Source: Gammaproteobacteria bacterium (GTDB lineage: Bacteria; Pseudomonadota; Gammaproteobacteria; Steroidobacterales; Steroidobacteraceae). From it: a stretch of 64,000 bases of DNA. This document shows, one piece after another, positions 1 through 8,211 of the stretch (position 1 is its first letter; each line of letters opens with the position of its first letter). The stretch lies in contig JANXYK010000021.1 in NCBI GenBank assembly GCA_025350055.1, positions 1-64,000 of the forward strand. The letters run 5' to 3'. Below the pieces are notes generated by a model. That model worked only from the letters and a program-made list of their open reading frames with translations. It did not search any database and was not told the origin of the DNA. Made by a program: the position numbers and the translations under genes.

Positions 1-2552
1 CGGTTGATGCCGGCATCGGTGGTGAGCTTGGGCTTGGCCTCTTCCTCGGGCTGGTCGGCGTCATCGGCCGCATAGCGGTTCGGCTTCGCGACCGATGTGA
101 GCGTGCGCACGAGTTTCCCCTGCGCGTCGTAGATCTCAAGCTTCAGCACGCGCGGCGTTGCGCCCGGCTTGTCCTTGATCTCATCCTTCAGCCAATAGGT
201 GACGTTCATGCCCAGCGGCGCGTTGGGCGCCTCGCCCTCGCGCTTGAAATCCCAGCGATTGTCGAGGCGGAAGCGATAGGCCGCGCGCGGCGCGAACAGG
301 TGCAGGGCTTCGTTCTTTACTTCGGGCGTGAAGGCGCGCAGCGCGCTCAGGTCATCGAGCACCCAGATGCCGCGGCGCGTGCCGAGGATCAGATCGTCGT
401 GCTTGACCTCGATGTCGGCCACGCCGACCGCCGGCAGGTTGTTGCGCAGGTCATGGAAACTGGCGCCGGCATCGCGCGAGAAATACAGGCCGCGCTCGCT
501 GCCGACATACAGCAGGTTGGCATCGGTCGGGTCTTCGCGCAGCACGTACAGGTGCTGGTCCTGCGGGAGCGAAGCGCCGAGCTGCTCCCAGGTCTTGCCG
601 AAGTCGCGGGTGCGGAACAGGTACGGGCGCACATCATCGAGGCGACGCGCGTCGACCACCACATAGGCCGTACCGCTCGCGCGATGCGAGGGCTCGATGA
701 ATTCCACCGTTGCCCATTGCGGCAGCTTGGCCGGCGTGACGTTCTTCCAGCTCTTGCCACCATCCTGTGTGAGCTGCACCAGGCCATCGTCGGTGCCCAC
801 CCAGATCTCGCCCGCAGTGAGGGGCGACTCGGCGATCGAGAAGATCGTGTCGTAGTACTCGACGCCGGTGATGTCGCCGGTGATCGGGCCACCGGTCCAC
901 TGCTGCTTGCTCTTGTCGTTGCGCGTCAGGTCGGGACTGATCGCATCCCAGTGTGCGCCGCGATCATCGCTCCGGAACAGCACGTTGGCGCCGTGATAGA
1001 TCACCTTGGCATCGTGCGGCGAAGTGGCGATCGGCGCGGTCCACTGGAAGCGGTATTTCGCTTCCTTCGAGGGCACGCCGGAAAAATTGCGCGGATAGCG
1101 CGAGACCTGGCGATACTGGCCGGTCGCTTCCTGGTAGTGCGTGATCACGCCCGAATATTCGCCGGCGAAATTGTGGCCGGCCTCGCTGCGGTCGTAGACG
1201 AAGTCGCCGGCTTCACCGCCGCCAGCGAAATAGAAGTCGCCGAGGTTCGGGCCGCCGCTGCCATCTTCACCGCTGCGCAGCGTATAGGCCGGGCCGCTCG
1301 CGGTGCCCCAGTCCTGGATCGTGCCGCCAACGTGATACGGGATGCGATCATCCACATCGATGTTGTAGAACTGCGGCGTCGGCAGCGCCGGCGCGGCCCA
1401 GGTGGCGCCGCCGTCGCTGCTGAGCGCGACGCCGCCATCGTTACCCGTCAGCAGGCGACGCGGATTGGCGGGATCGATCCACACGTCGTGATGATCGCCA
1501 TGCGCGGGGCCTTTTACCGACTGCCAGCTCTTGCCGCCATCGATGGTGCGCAGCAGATTGACCTCGGGCACCCAGACAATGTTGGCATCGGTCGGATCGA
1601 TGGTCAGGCAGCTGTAATACCAGGCGCGCTGGCGCAACACATGCGCGCCGCTCACGTGCTCCCACTTCGCGCCGCCATCATCGGAGCGGAACATGCCGCC
1701 TTCCTTGGCCTCGATCAGCGCATAGACAATGTGCGAGTCGGAGGGCGCGACCCGCACGCCTACCTTGCCCCAGTCACCGTCGGGCAAGCCTTTTTCCTTG
1801 AGCCGCTGCCAGGTTTCACCGCCATCGCTCGAGCGATACAGGCCGCTGCCCGGTCCGCCACTGGTCATCGTCCAGGGCAGGCGCTGCGCCTGCCACATAC
1901 CCGCAAACAAAATGTTGGAGTTGTTGGGATCGAAGGCGACATCGGAGGCGCCGGTGCGCTCATCGACGTACAGCATCTGCTGCCAGTTCTTGCCACCATC
2001 GCTGCTGCGGTACACGCCGCGATCCTTGCCGGGGCCGAAGGGCGAACCCAGCACCGCCGCGAAGACCACGTTGGCATTCTTCGGATCGATGGCGATGGTG
2101 CCGATCTGCCCGTGCAGCTTCCAGACCTGGTTCCAGGTCTTGCCGGCATCAACCGATTTGAAGATGCCGCTGCCAAAAGCGACGTTGCCGCGGATGTTGG
2201 CTTCGCCCGTACCGACGTAGACGACATTGGGGTTCGAGGCCGCCACCGCAATCGAGCCGATGGAGTTGGTGGGTTGGTCATCGAAGATCGGCGCCCAGTC
2301 GCGGCCGCCGTTCGCGCTCTTCCACACGCCGCCCTGCGCAAAGGCCGCGTAGTACACCAGCGGATCGCCGGGTACGCCCACCACGCGATCGACGCGGCCG
2401 GAAATCGCCGGGCCCAGCGCGCGGAATTTCAGCGCACCGTATTCGGACTTCGGCTTCTCAGGGGTCACCGTGACCGCGGCGTACAGCGCGCTGGCAGTGC
2501 CGAGCCATGCGGCGGCGATCACGAAACAACGGGCAGTGGTTCCTGCTCTCAT
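1..2552 (-). CDS. Secreted BNR/VPS10-like beta-propeller protein, C-terminus beyond window
   Basis: About 850 codons read from an ATG at 2552 to the left edge with no stop, so the C-terminus is missing. The protein starts with a signal peptide (a short basic start, then a hydrophobic stretch ending ALYAA). It is then built of repeated Asp-box units such as SANGGRDW, SVDAGKTW, SSDGGKNW and TIDGGKSW, each followed by a strand of the type NVVYVGTGE. These are the hallmarks of BNR/sortilin-type beta-propellers, often annotated as glycosyl hydrolase or sialidase-like. I see no sialidase catalytic residues, so enzymatic function is unproven; binding or scaffolding outside the cytoplasm is equally likely. 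It lies 45 nt downstream of the amidase gene on the same strand and is probably co-transcribed with it. Confidence 0.85.
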   Translation of the reverse strand, partial: MRAGTTARCFVIAAAWLGTASALYAAVTVTPEKPKSEYGALKFRALGPAISGRVDRVVGVPGDPLVYYAAFAQGGVWKSANGGRDWAPIFDDQPTNSIGSIAVAASNPNVVYVGTGEANIRGNVAFGSGIFKSVDAGKTWNQVWKLHGQIGTIAIDPKNANVVFAAVLGSPFGPGKDRGVYRSSDGGKNWQQMLYVDERTGASDVAFDPNNSNILFAGMWQAQRLPWTMTSGGPGSGLYRSSDGGETWQRLKEKGLPDGDWGKVGVRVAPSDSHIVYALIEAKEGGMFRSDDGGAKWEHVSGAHVLRQRAWYYSCLTIDPTDANIVWVPEVNLLRTIDGGKSWQSVKGPAHGDHHDVWIDPANPRRLLTGNDGGVALSSDGGATWAAPALPTPQFYNIDVDDRIPYHVGGTIQDWGTASGPAYTLRSGEDGSGGPNLGDFYFAGGGEAGDFVYDRSEAGHNFAGEYSGVITHYQEATGQYRQVSRYPRNFSGVPSKEAKYRFQWTAPIATSPHDAKVIYHGANVLFRSDDRGAHWDAISPDLTRNDKSKQQWTGGPITGDITGVEYYDTIFSIAESPLTAGEIWVGTDDGLVQLTQDGGKSWKNVTPAKLPQWATVEFIEPSHRASGTAYVVVDARRLDDVRPYLFRTRDFGKTWEQLGASLPQDQHLYVLREDPTDANLLYVGSERGLYFSRDAGASFHDLRNNLPAVGVADIEVKHDDLILGTRRGIWVLDDLSALRAFTPEVKNEALHLFAPRAAYRFRLDNRWDFKREGEAPNAPLGMNVTYWLKDEIKDKPGATPRVLKLEIYDAQGKLVRTLTSVAKPNRYAADDADQPEEEAKPKLTTDAGIN

Positions 2553-2597
2553 GGTAGCTCCCCCATTCGACTGACATCGGGGGGCTAATGTACTGCA

Positions 2598-4217
2598 TCA
2601 GCGCAGCTCGGGTAACTCCGCCGTGGTGCGCGCGTAGCGCGGTGGCGCGATCGGTCCGAGCAAGCGCTCGCACGCTGCGCCGATCGACAGCACTTGCTCA
2701 TCGGACCATGCAAGGCCAATCACGGAGAGCCCGACCGGCAGGCCTTTGACCTGACCCATCGGCACGGTCAGGTGCGGGTAGCCCGCGATGGCGGGCAGGT
2801 TGCCGGGGCCCGAGCCATTGATGGCATCACCGTTGACCGGGTCGATGGGCATGGCCGGACCTTCGGTGTAGGCGATCAGTGCCTGCAGCTGATGGGCTGC
2901 AAACAATTTATCGAGGCCATCCTTGCCGGCGATGCGCAGGCTCTCCGCGCGTGCCTGCCGATAGCCGGCGTCCTGCAGGCCGGTGGTCGCCTGCGCGCGC
3001 TCGAACAATTCCTGGCCGAAAAACCTCAGCTCGCCAGAGGCGTGCGCACGATTGAATGCGATCAGGTCCGCGAGCGTGCGCGCAGTCACCGTACTTGGCG
3101 TCGTGGCCAGGTAGCTGTTGAGGTCGGCCTTGAGCTCGAACAACAACACGGTCTGCTCCATGTTGCCGAGCTTGTCAGTGTCGGGCGGTTCGACATCGAC
3201 TATGGCGGCCCCTGCCGCACTGAGGCGCCTGGCCACCGCCGCCAGCAAGGCCTGTACGCCCGGCAGGGCGTTGCTCGCAGGCAGCAGTCCGATGCGCACG
3301 CCACTCAGGTTCATGTTCGCATCGACCTTGCCGGCCTCGGGTCGATGGCTGTCCGCGTCGCGGGTCGCCACATCGAGCGCGTCAGTGCCGGCGATGACCT
3401 GCAGCAACAAGGCCGCATCGCCCACCGTGTGTGCAATGGGCCCCGGCGTATCCTGGCTGTGCGAGATCGGCACGACATGCGTGCGCGACACGAGCCCGAC
3501 AGTAGGCTTGATGCCCACCACGCCGTTCATCGACGACGGGCAACTGATCGAGCCATCCGTCTCGGTGCCAATGGCCGCCGCCGCAAGGCTCGCCGCCACC
3601 GCTGCCCCGCTCCCCGAACTGGAACCACAGGCACTGCGATCGAGCGCATAGGGATTGTGCGTCTGGCCACCCACTGCACTCCAGCCGCTGACCGAACTCG
3701 TGGAGCGCATGTTGGCCCACTCGGAGAGATTGGTCTTGCCAAGCACCACGGCGCCCGCGGCGCGCAGGCGCGCCACCAGCGGCGCATCGCGAGCGCTGCG
3801 GTTGCCTGCCAGTGCCAGCGAGCCTGCGGTGGTGGCGATCGGATCCGCGGTTTCTATGTTGTCCTTGATGAGCAGCGGGATGCCGTGCAGTGGCCCGCGC
3901 ACGTGGCCGGCAGCACGTTCACGATCGAGTGCGCGCGCTTGCGCACGTGCCTCTGGATTCAGCGCGAGCACGGCGTGCAGCGCCGGGCCCGCGCGATCGA
4001 TGTGGGCGATGCGCGCGAGATAGGCATCGACCAGCTGGAGCGAAGTGACGCGGCCCTGGGCCTGTGCCGCGGAAAGTTCGCTGATGCTCTTGCCCACCAC
4101 ATTGAATGGCGCGGCGGCGTGCGCGGTCGCGGCTGCACCTGCGCCAGTTGCCGCGCAAGTTGCTGTGAAAAGCCCCAGCTGCGCGATCCATTTCAGCGAG
4201 CGAAATGACTTACCCAT
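2598..4217 (-). CDS. Exported amidase, amidase-signature family
   Basis: 539 residues. The start at 4217 (MGKSFRSLKW) gives a good signal peptide ending near AHAAAP; an in-frame ATG at 4256 would add an unlikely Gly/Ala-rich leader. Amidase-signature features are clear: the catalytic Lys in LLIKDNIET, the Gly/Ser-rich stretch SACGSSSGSG with the cis-Ser, and the nucleophile Ser in GTETDGSISCP followed by GVVGIKPTVG. The family hydrolyses amides with a Ser-cisSer-Lys triad. The signal peptide suggests a periplasmic amidase; substrate unknown. The beta-propeller gene follows 45 nt downstream. Confidence 0.9.
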   Translation of the reverse strand: MGKSFRSLKWIAQLGLFTATCAATGAGAAATAHAAAPFNVVGKSISELSAAQAQGRVTSLQLVDAYLARIAHIDRAGPALHAVLALNPEARAQARALDRERAAGHVRGPLHGIPLLIKDNIETADPIATTAGSLALAGNRSARDAPLVARLRAAGAVVLGKTNLSEWANMRSTSSVSGWSAVGGQTHNPYALDRSACGSSSGSGAAVAASLAAAAIGTETDGSISCPSSMNGVVGIKPTVGLVSRTHVVPISHSQDTPGPIAHTVGDAALLLQVIAGTDALDVATRDADSHRPEAGKVDANMNLSGVRIGLLPASNALPGVQALLAAVARRLSAAGAAIVDVEPPDTDKLGNMEQTVLLFELKADLNSYLATTPSTVTARTLADLIAFNRAHASGELRFFGQELFERAQATTGLQDAGYRQARAESLRIAGKDGLDKLFAAHQLQALIAYTEGPAMPIDPVNGDAINGSGPGNLPAIAGYPHLTVPMGQVKGLPVGLSVIGLAWSDEQVLSIGAACERLLGPIAPPRYARTTAELPELR

Positions 4218-4307
4218 TGTGCCTACCCCCGCTGCCGCTGCCCCGCCCGGCACCAACTATAGACCAGACTGACGGCCACGGTTCGCGATCAGCCGGCTTT
4301 CTGCTAT

Positions 4308-4326
4308 TCTGTACAGACTGTACAGA
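4308..4326. promoter_or_regulatory. Tandem CTGTACAG palindromes, likely autoregulatory operator
   Basis: CTGTACAG occurs twice in tandem (4309-4316 and 4318-4325), the first inside the perfect palindrome TCTGTACAGA. The pair sits 17 nt upstream of the antitoxin ATG at 4343 in an otherwise GC-rich gap, where Phd/YefM-type antitoxins usually bind to repress their own operon. The regulatory role is inferred from position and symmetry. Confidence 0.5.
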
Positions 4327-4342
4327 TTGCCACCAGACCAGT

Positions 4343-4597
4343 ATGGCTACCAGAAAACACCGTGGTGTCGAAGAAGCGCGCAGCCAGTTGCCGCAGTTGC
4401 TCGAGCAGGCTGCTGCGGGCGCGGCCACGATCATCACGCGACATGGCAAGCCGGTGGCAGCACTGGTGCCGCTCGACACTTATGGAGCAGTAGGCAGGCA
4501 ACAATCTGCGTTGCCGCTCGCCGGCACCGGGCGCGGTCTATGGGGCAAACGAAGCAGCACTACCCTTCGCAAGCTGCGCGACGAATGGAGCCGCTAG
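4343..4597 (+). CDS. Phd/YefM-family antitoxin
   Basis: 84 residues from the ATG at 4343; the longer in-frame extension upstream runs through the operator and is not credible. The N-terminal half (VEEARSQLPQLLEQAAAG, then IITRHGKPVAALVPLDTY) matches the Phd/YefM DNA-binding fold, and the C-terminal tail (RSSTTLRKLRDEWSR) is the kind of segment that wraps the toxin. It overlaps the PIN toxin start by 13 nt, so translation is probably coupled. Role: neutralises the downstream toxin and probably represses the operon through the tandem CTGTACAG sites. Confidence 0.85.
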   Translation: MATRKHRGVEEARSQLPQLLEQAAAGAATIITRHGKPVAALVPLDTYGAVGRQQSALPLAGTGRGLWGKRSSTTLRKLRDEWSR

Positions 4598-5010
4598 ACC
4601 TCAGCGATCTGCAGGCGGGTGCGCTGCTGCTGATCGATACGGCGCCGATTGTCTACCTGCTTGAAGGGCACCCAAGATACGCGGCGCGCTTCCGTCCGAT
4701 CTTCGAAGCGCACGCCGCCGGTCGCGTAATTTTTGCGACCACGACAGTCACGCTGGCGGAATTGCTGACCGGGCCGCTGCGCACCGGCAACGAAGCATTG
4801 GCGCGGCGCTATCGCAGCCTGCTGCAGTCGTGGCAGTTGATGGACCTCGATGCCGACATCGCCGAGACTGCGGCGCGGCTGCGTGCCACGCTCGGACTCA
4901 AACTTCCCGATGCAGTGCAGGCGGCCAGCGCCCTGGCCATCGGCGCAGCCGCACTGGTCACGCACGATCGCGATTTCTCGCGCGTCAGGGAGCTGCACGT
5001 CCTGTCGTGA
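4585..5010 (+). CDS. vapC: PIN-domain toxin, VapC-like
   Basis: 141 residues from the ATG at 4585, inside the antitoxin end. The acidic PIN residues are all visible: Asp in LLIDTAPIVYLLE, Glu in LAELLTGP, Asp in LKLPDAVQAA and Asp in VTHDRDF. PIN toxins are Mg-dependent ribonucleases that cleave tRNA or rRNA. The arrangement (antitoxin first, short overlap) is standard for type II modules, though a Phd-type antitoxin rather than VapB is paired with it. The RNA target cannot be told from sequence. Confidence 0.88.
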   Translation: MEPLDLSDLQAGALLLIDTAPIVYLLEGHPRYAARFRPIFEAHAAGRVIFATTTVTLAELLTGPLRTGNEALARRYRSLLQSWQLMDLDADIAETAARLRATLGLKLPDAVQAASALAIGAAALVTHDRDFSRVRELHVLS

Positions 5011-5058
5011 GCGGAAAGTGAGCGGCGGCGCTACGCCGGCGCCCGAGCTACCGTGTTG

Positions 5059-5084
5059 TAATCAGTTTTAATCAAGTCGATTGA
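5059..5084. promoter_or_regulatory. AT-rich repeat upstream of second toxin-antitoxin module
   Basis: A low-GC patch 18 nt upstream of the antitoxin GTG holds a direct repeat, TAATCA at 5059-5064 and 5069-5074, and an inverted repeat, TCAA at 5072-5075 against TTGA at 5081-5084. It is a plausible operator or promoter for the module; there is no direct evidence of binding. Confidence 0.35.
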
Positions 5085-5102
5085 CTTTCCCCGGAGAGCG
5101 CC

Positions 5103-5345
5103 GTGGCTACACGCGTCGTCACCACACACCTGGACAGCAAACTTGCCCGCCAGCTGGATGAGCTCGCCGAGAGCCTCGATCGGCCCAGAGGCTGAGTGGT
5201 AAAGGAAGCTGTCACCTCCTACCTCGCCACTGAAAATCAGCGTCACCAGGCCACGCTCGAAGCGCTGGCCGAACTGGACGCCGGCGAGGTCGTGCCACAC
5301 ACCGAGATCGAGGCCTGGGCCAGTTCGCTGAAGCCGAAACGGTGA
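5103..5345 (+). pseudogene. Ribbon-helix-helix antitoxin interrupted by in-frame TGA
   Basis: Read from GTG 5103 (preceded by CCGGAGAG) the frame gives a CopG/ParD-like antitoxin: ATRVVTTHLDSKLARQLDEL, then SLDRPRG, a TGA at 5193-5195, then VVKEAVTSYLATENQ to a stop at 5345. Related antitoxins usually have Trp at this spot (RGW followed by V/I-KEA), so a TGG to TGA change is the simplest explanation. The stop is followed at once by GTG (TGAGTG), so restart could yield a 49-residue C-terminal piece carrying the toxin-binding part but not the beta-strand that contacts DNA. The toxin gene overlaps the end by 4 nt and is intact. Confidence 0.75.
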
Positions 5346-5623
5346 ACAGCGCCCTGATCTGGACGCAGGCCGCCGCCAACGATCTGCGACGCCTGCATCA
5401 TTTCCTGTCGGTCGTGAACGCGGGCGCGGCCACCCGCGCGGTCCGACTCATCGTGGCGCGGGCACGACGCATCATGGAGAACCCGGGTCTTGGCTCCCCC
5501 ATCGTCCGCTACGACAAGCACGAAGTACGCTGGATCAGCGTGGGTCAGCATGAGATCCGCTATGCAGTGCGCGATCGGGAAATCGCGATCCTACGGGTGT
5601 TTTACCATAGGGAACGTCGCTAG
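5342..5623 (+). CDS. ParE/RelE-superfamily toxin
   Basis: 93 residues from a GTG at 5342 that overlaps the antitoxin stop (GTGA). The sequence shows the ParE/RelE pattern: WTQAAANDLRRLHHFL near the start, a middle helix ending RIMENPGLGSPI, and a C-terminal strand pair EIRYAVRDREIAILRVFYHRERR. ParE members poison gyrase and RelE members cut mRNA on the ribosome; I cannot decide between them. All of the toxin appears intact even though the antitoxin has a premature stop. Its end overlaps the convergent Feo-associated gene by 4 nt. Confidence 0.82.
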   Translation: MNSALIWTQAAANDLRRLHHFLSVVNAGAATRAVRLIVARARRIMENPGLGSPIVRYDKHEVRWISVGQHEIRYAVRDREIAILRVFYHRERR

Positions 5624-5763
5624 TGGCAGGCTTTGCCACCCTTATCGCAACCACAACCGGGCGCGCCATCCGGCTTTGCGCGCCAGCGCCGCGGCCCCAG
5701 CTTGCGCGCGGCATAGACCGCCGCCGCAATCACCAGCAAACCGACAATGATCTGTTGCCACAT
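5620..5763 (-). CDS. FeoB-associated Cys-rich membrane protein
   Basis: 47 residues starting 2 nt after the feoB stop. It has one N-terminal transmembrane helix (MWQQIIVGLLVIAAAVYAA), a basic linker and a Cys-rich tail (GCGCDKGGKACH). Short proteins of this form are regularly found after feoB and may fill the role of FeoC, perhaps binding iron or stabilising the transporter. Function is inferred from position and shape. It is convergent with and overlaps the ParE/RelE toxin gene by 4 nt. Confidence 0.8.
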   Translation of the reverse strand: MWQQIIVGLLVIAAAVYAARKLGPRRWRAKPDGAPGCGCDKGGKACH

Positions 5764-5765
5764 GA

Positions 5766-7721
5766 TCAGGCGCCCGCGCCAAGAGCCAATGCAATGCGAT
5801 AGGTCGCGAAGGAAGCGATCCACGCCATCGCGAACAAGTACCCCGCCATGATCAGCGGATAGCGCCAGGAGTTGGTCTCGCGCCGCACCGTGGCCAGTGT
5901 CGACAGGCATTGCGGCGCGAATACGTACCACGCCAGCAGCGAGAGCGCCGTGGCCAGGCTCCAGCTCGAGGCGATCATCGGCCGGAGCGCCGCATCCAGA
6001 TTGTCAGTGCTGCCCGAGAGCGCATACACCGTGCCGAGTGCACCGACCGCGACCTCGCGCGCCGCGAGGCCCGGCACCAGCGCGACGCAGATCTGCCAGT
6101 TGAAACCGATCGGCGCGAAAATGGTCTGCAGCGCGCGACCCATCATGCCCGCGAAACTGTACTGGATCGCAGGCCCCGTGGCGCCGACCGGCGGCGCAGG
6201 GAAAGTCGCCAGGAACCACAGCACGATCATCAGCGCGAGGATGATCGTGCCCACGCGCGAGAGGAAAATCATCGTGCGCTCGTACAACCCAACCATCAGG
6301 TTGCGCAGGTTGGGCCAGTGATATTCCGGCAGTTCCAGCAGCAGCGGGTGATAGCTGGTGCGAAAGGCCGCGCGCTTCATCACGAAGGCCACCAGCACCG
6401 CGCCCAGCACGCCGGCGACATAGAGCGCAAACAGCACCAGGCCGCGCAGGTTGAACCAGCCGACCGACTGATCCGGAATGAAGGCACTGATGATCAGCGC
6501 GAAGACCGGCAGCCGCGCGGAACAGGTCATCAGCGGTGCGATCAAAATGGTCGCGAGGCGATCGCGCACATTGGGAATGGTGCGCGTGGCCATGATGCCG
6601 GGAATTGCGCAGGCGTAGGAGGACAGCAGCGGGATGAACGAGCGGCCCGAGAGGCCAATGCTGCCCATCAGCCGATCAAGCAGGAACGCCGCGCGCGGCA
6701 GGTAACCACTGTCTTCGAGCAACAGGATGAACAGAAACAGGATCAGGATCTGCGGCAGGAACACCAGCACGCTGCCCGCGCCCTTGATCACGCCATCGAC
6801 CAGCAGGCTCTGCAGTGGCCCCGGGCTCATGCTGGCACGCACCGCGGCACCGAGCGTCGACATGCCGCTGTTGATCAGATCCATCGGATACTGGGCCCAG
6901 CTGAACACAGCCTGGAATACCGCGAACAGCAGCACGGCCAGCAGTATCGGACCGGCGATCGGGTTCATCACCACGCCATCGAGACGCGCGAGTGCGCGGG
7001 TGCGCAGCGGCTCGACGTAGCCCGCGATGGCGAGGATACGGCGCGCTTCGCGTTGCGTGGCGGCGATTTCTTCCGAAGTGTTGGTGGGCTCGGGCGGTGC
7101 CAGCACGCGGTGCCGACCCGTCGATGCAAGTTGCACCAGGTCTTCATCGGCGGCGCGCCGGGCGCTGTCGCGCTCCACTTCCTGCGCGCCGCGCATCGCA
7201 TCGAGCGCCGCGACCAGTTCGCGCACGCCGGAGTGCGCGACCGCCACGGTCTCGACTACCGGCAAACCCAGCTCGGATTCGAGCCGCGCGCGATCGAGCT
7301 GGTAGCCGCGGCTGTGCGCGAGATCGCTCATGTTCAGCGCCACGATCATCGGCTTTTTCAGCCGGCGCAGCTCGAGCACCAGACGCAGCGAGAGCTTCAG
7401 GTTGGTGGCATCGACCACGCAGACGATCAGGTCGGGCGCGATCTCGCTGCGCAGCTTCCCGGAGATCACATCGCGCGTAATCGCCTCATCGAGCGTGGCA
7501 GGCACCAGGCTGTAGGTGCCGGGCAGATCGATCAGCTGGTAGTGCCGGCGCCGGTCGGCGCTGTGAAACTGGCCTTCCTTGCGCTCGACGGTGACACCAG
7601 GATAGTTCGCCACTTTCTGCCGGCTGCCAGTCAGGCGGTTGAACAGCGCCGTCTTGCCGCAATTGGGCACGCCGACCAACGCGACGCGGCAGGACCCGGG
7701 AATTTCAGGTTTGGGGCTCAC
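5766..7721 (-). CDS. feoB: Ferrous iron transporter FeoB
   Basis: 651 residues. The N-terminal G domain has G1 GVPNCGKT (residues 17-24), the switch region with YPGVTVERKEG, G3 DLPGTYSL (from residue 65) and G4 NMSD. The membrane part follows from about residue 255 with repeated gate motifs such as LLSSYACAIPGIMATR and FAPQCLSTLATVRRE. Length is at the short end for FeoB, lacking the long C-terminal extension of the E. coli protein. Imports Fe(II) across the inner membrane. feoA overlaps its start by 4 nt; a Fur-like site precedes feoA. Confidence 0.97.
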   Translation of the reverse strand: MSPKPEIPGSCRVALVGVPNCGKTALFNRLTGSRQKVANYPGVTVERKEGQFHSADRRRHYQLIDLPGTYSLVPATLDEAITRDVISGKLRSEIAPDLIVCVVDATNLKLSLRLVLELRRLKKPMIVALNMSDLAHSRGYQLDRARLESELGLPVVETVAVAHSGVRELVAALDAMRGAQEVERDSARRAADEDLVQLASTGRHRVLAPPEPTNTSEEIAATQREARRILAIAGYVEPLRTRALARLDGVVMNPIAGPILLAVLLFAVFQAVFSWAQYPMDLINSGMSTLGAAVRASMSPGPLQSLLVDGVIKGAGSVLVFLPQILILFLFILLLEDSGYLPRAAFLLDRLMGSIGLSGRSFIPLLSSYACAIPGIMATRTIPNVRDRLATILIAPLMTCSARLPVFALIISAFIPDQSVGWFNLRGLVLFALYVAGVLGAVLVAFVMKRAAFRTSYHPLLLELPEYHWPNLRNLMVGLYERTMIFLSRVGTIILALMIVLWFLATFPAPPVGATGPAIQYSFAGMMGRALQTIFAPIGFNWQICVALVPGLAAREVAVGALGTVYALSGSTDNLDAALRPMIASSWSLATALSLLAWYVFAPQCLSTLATVRRETNSWRYPLIMAGYLFAMAWIASFATYRIALALGAGA

Positions 7722-8032
7722 GGCTTGCCGCCGCCTGCGACCTCTGGCCTCACCAGCACGGCACGCGCCTCGCGGCGCCGCAAGGCAAACACGCTGGCGC
7801 CCACGCGCACCGCCAGCGGATCGCCTCCGGGCCAGACTTCTTCGATGACCTGGACCGTTTCGCCCGGCACGAAGCCGATTTCGATCAACCGGCGGCCGAT
7901 CGTGGCGCCGGCGGAATCGCCGACGATGCCGGCATCTGTCTCCAGGATCTCGGCGACTACGCCCCGATCACCCTTGTGCAGGCTGGCCAGCGGTACGCTG
8001 GCAGGCACGGGCGAACGGCGGGAGCTGTCCAT
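7718..8032 (-). CDS. feoA: Ferrous iron transport protein A
   Basis: 104 residues with the SH3-like FeoA core: LASLHKGDRGVVAEI, then RRLIEIGFVPGETVQVIEEVWPGGDPLAVRVGASVFALRRREARAV in outline. FeoA is a small cytosolic partner required for FeoB activity. It is the first gene of the operon and overlaps feoB by 4 nt (ATGA). An N-terminal extension of about 15 residues precedes the domain. The Fur-box-like sequence at 8050-8068 ends 18 nt before the start codon, so iron repression is likely. Confidence 0.93.
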   Translation of the reverse strand: MDSSRRSPVPASVPLASLHKGDRGVVAEILETDAGIVGDSAGATIGRRLIEIGFVPGETVQVIEEVWPGGDPLAVRVGASVFALRRREARAVLVRPEVAGGGKP

Positions 8033-8049
8033 AGGGGGCCCTGGATGTT

Positions 8050-8068
8050 AATGAGAATGACTCGCATC
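8050..8068. promoter_or_regulatory. Fur-box-like operator of feoAB
   Basis: AATGAGAATGACTCGCATC. The left half AATGAGAAT equals the classical proteobacterial Fur half-site; the right half matches the inverted half at 6 of 9 positions. It lies 18 nt upstream of feoA, which is where Fe-Fur would block transcription of a ferrous iron uptake operon. Confidence 0.65.
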
Positions 8069-8211
8069 TGGAATATAGTCCATCCGCGCCCCTGGCGCCA
8101 CTGTGGAAACTACGCTCCGGGTCGCGGTTTTGAAGACCCGCCGCGGTTCAGAATCCATTCATCAGCGACCCCCTATGCTGAGCCTGCCTGTTCGTATCAC
8201 TGGAGTGCTTT

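Noticed and set aside
300-2588. A 762-codon open frame on the plus strand
   Set aside because: It is antisense to the propeller gene; its product has no domain pattern and arises from GC-rich codon bias on the opposite strand.
4309-4325. LexA-type site (CTGT...ACAG)
   Set aside because: The spacer is 9 bases, not the 8 of the classical box, and the tandem palindrome next to an antitoxin explains it better.
5910-8051. A 713-codon open frame on the plus strand
   Set aside because: Antisense to feoB and feoA, both of which have clear family motifs; the product is Arg/His/Gln-rich and unrecognisable.
8130-8158. Sigma-70-like promoter TTGAAG before the Gly-zipper gene
   Set aside because: No acceptable -10 hexamer at 16-18 bases; too weak to list.
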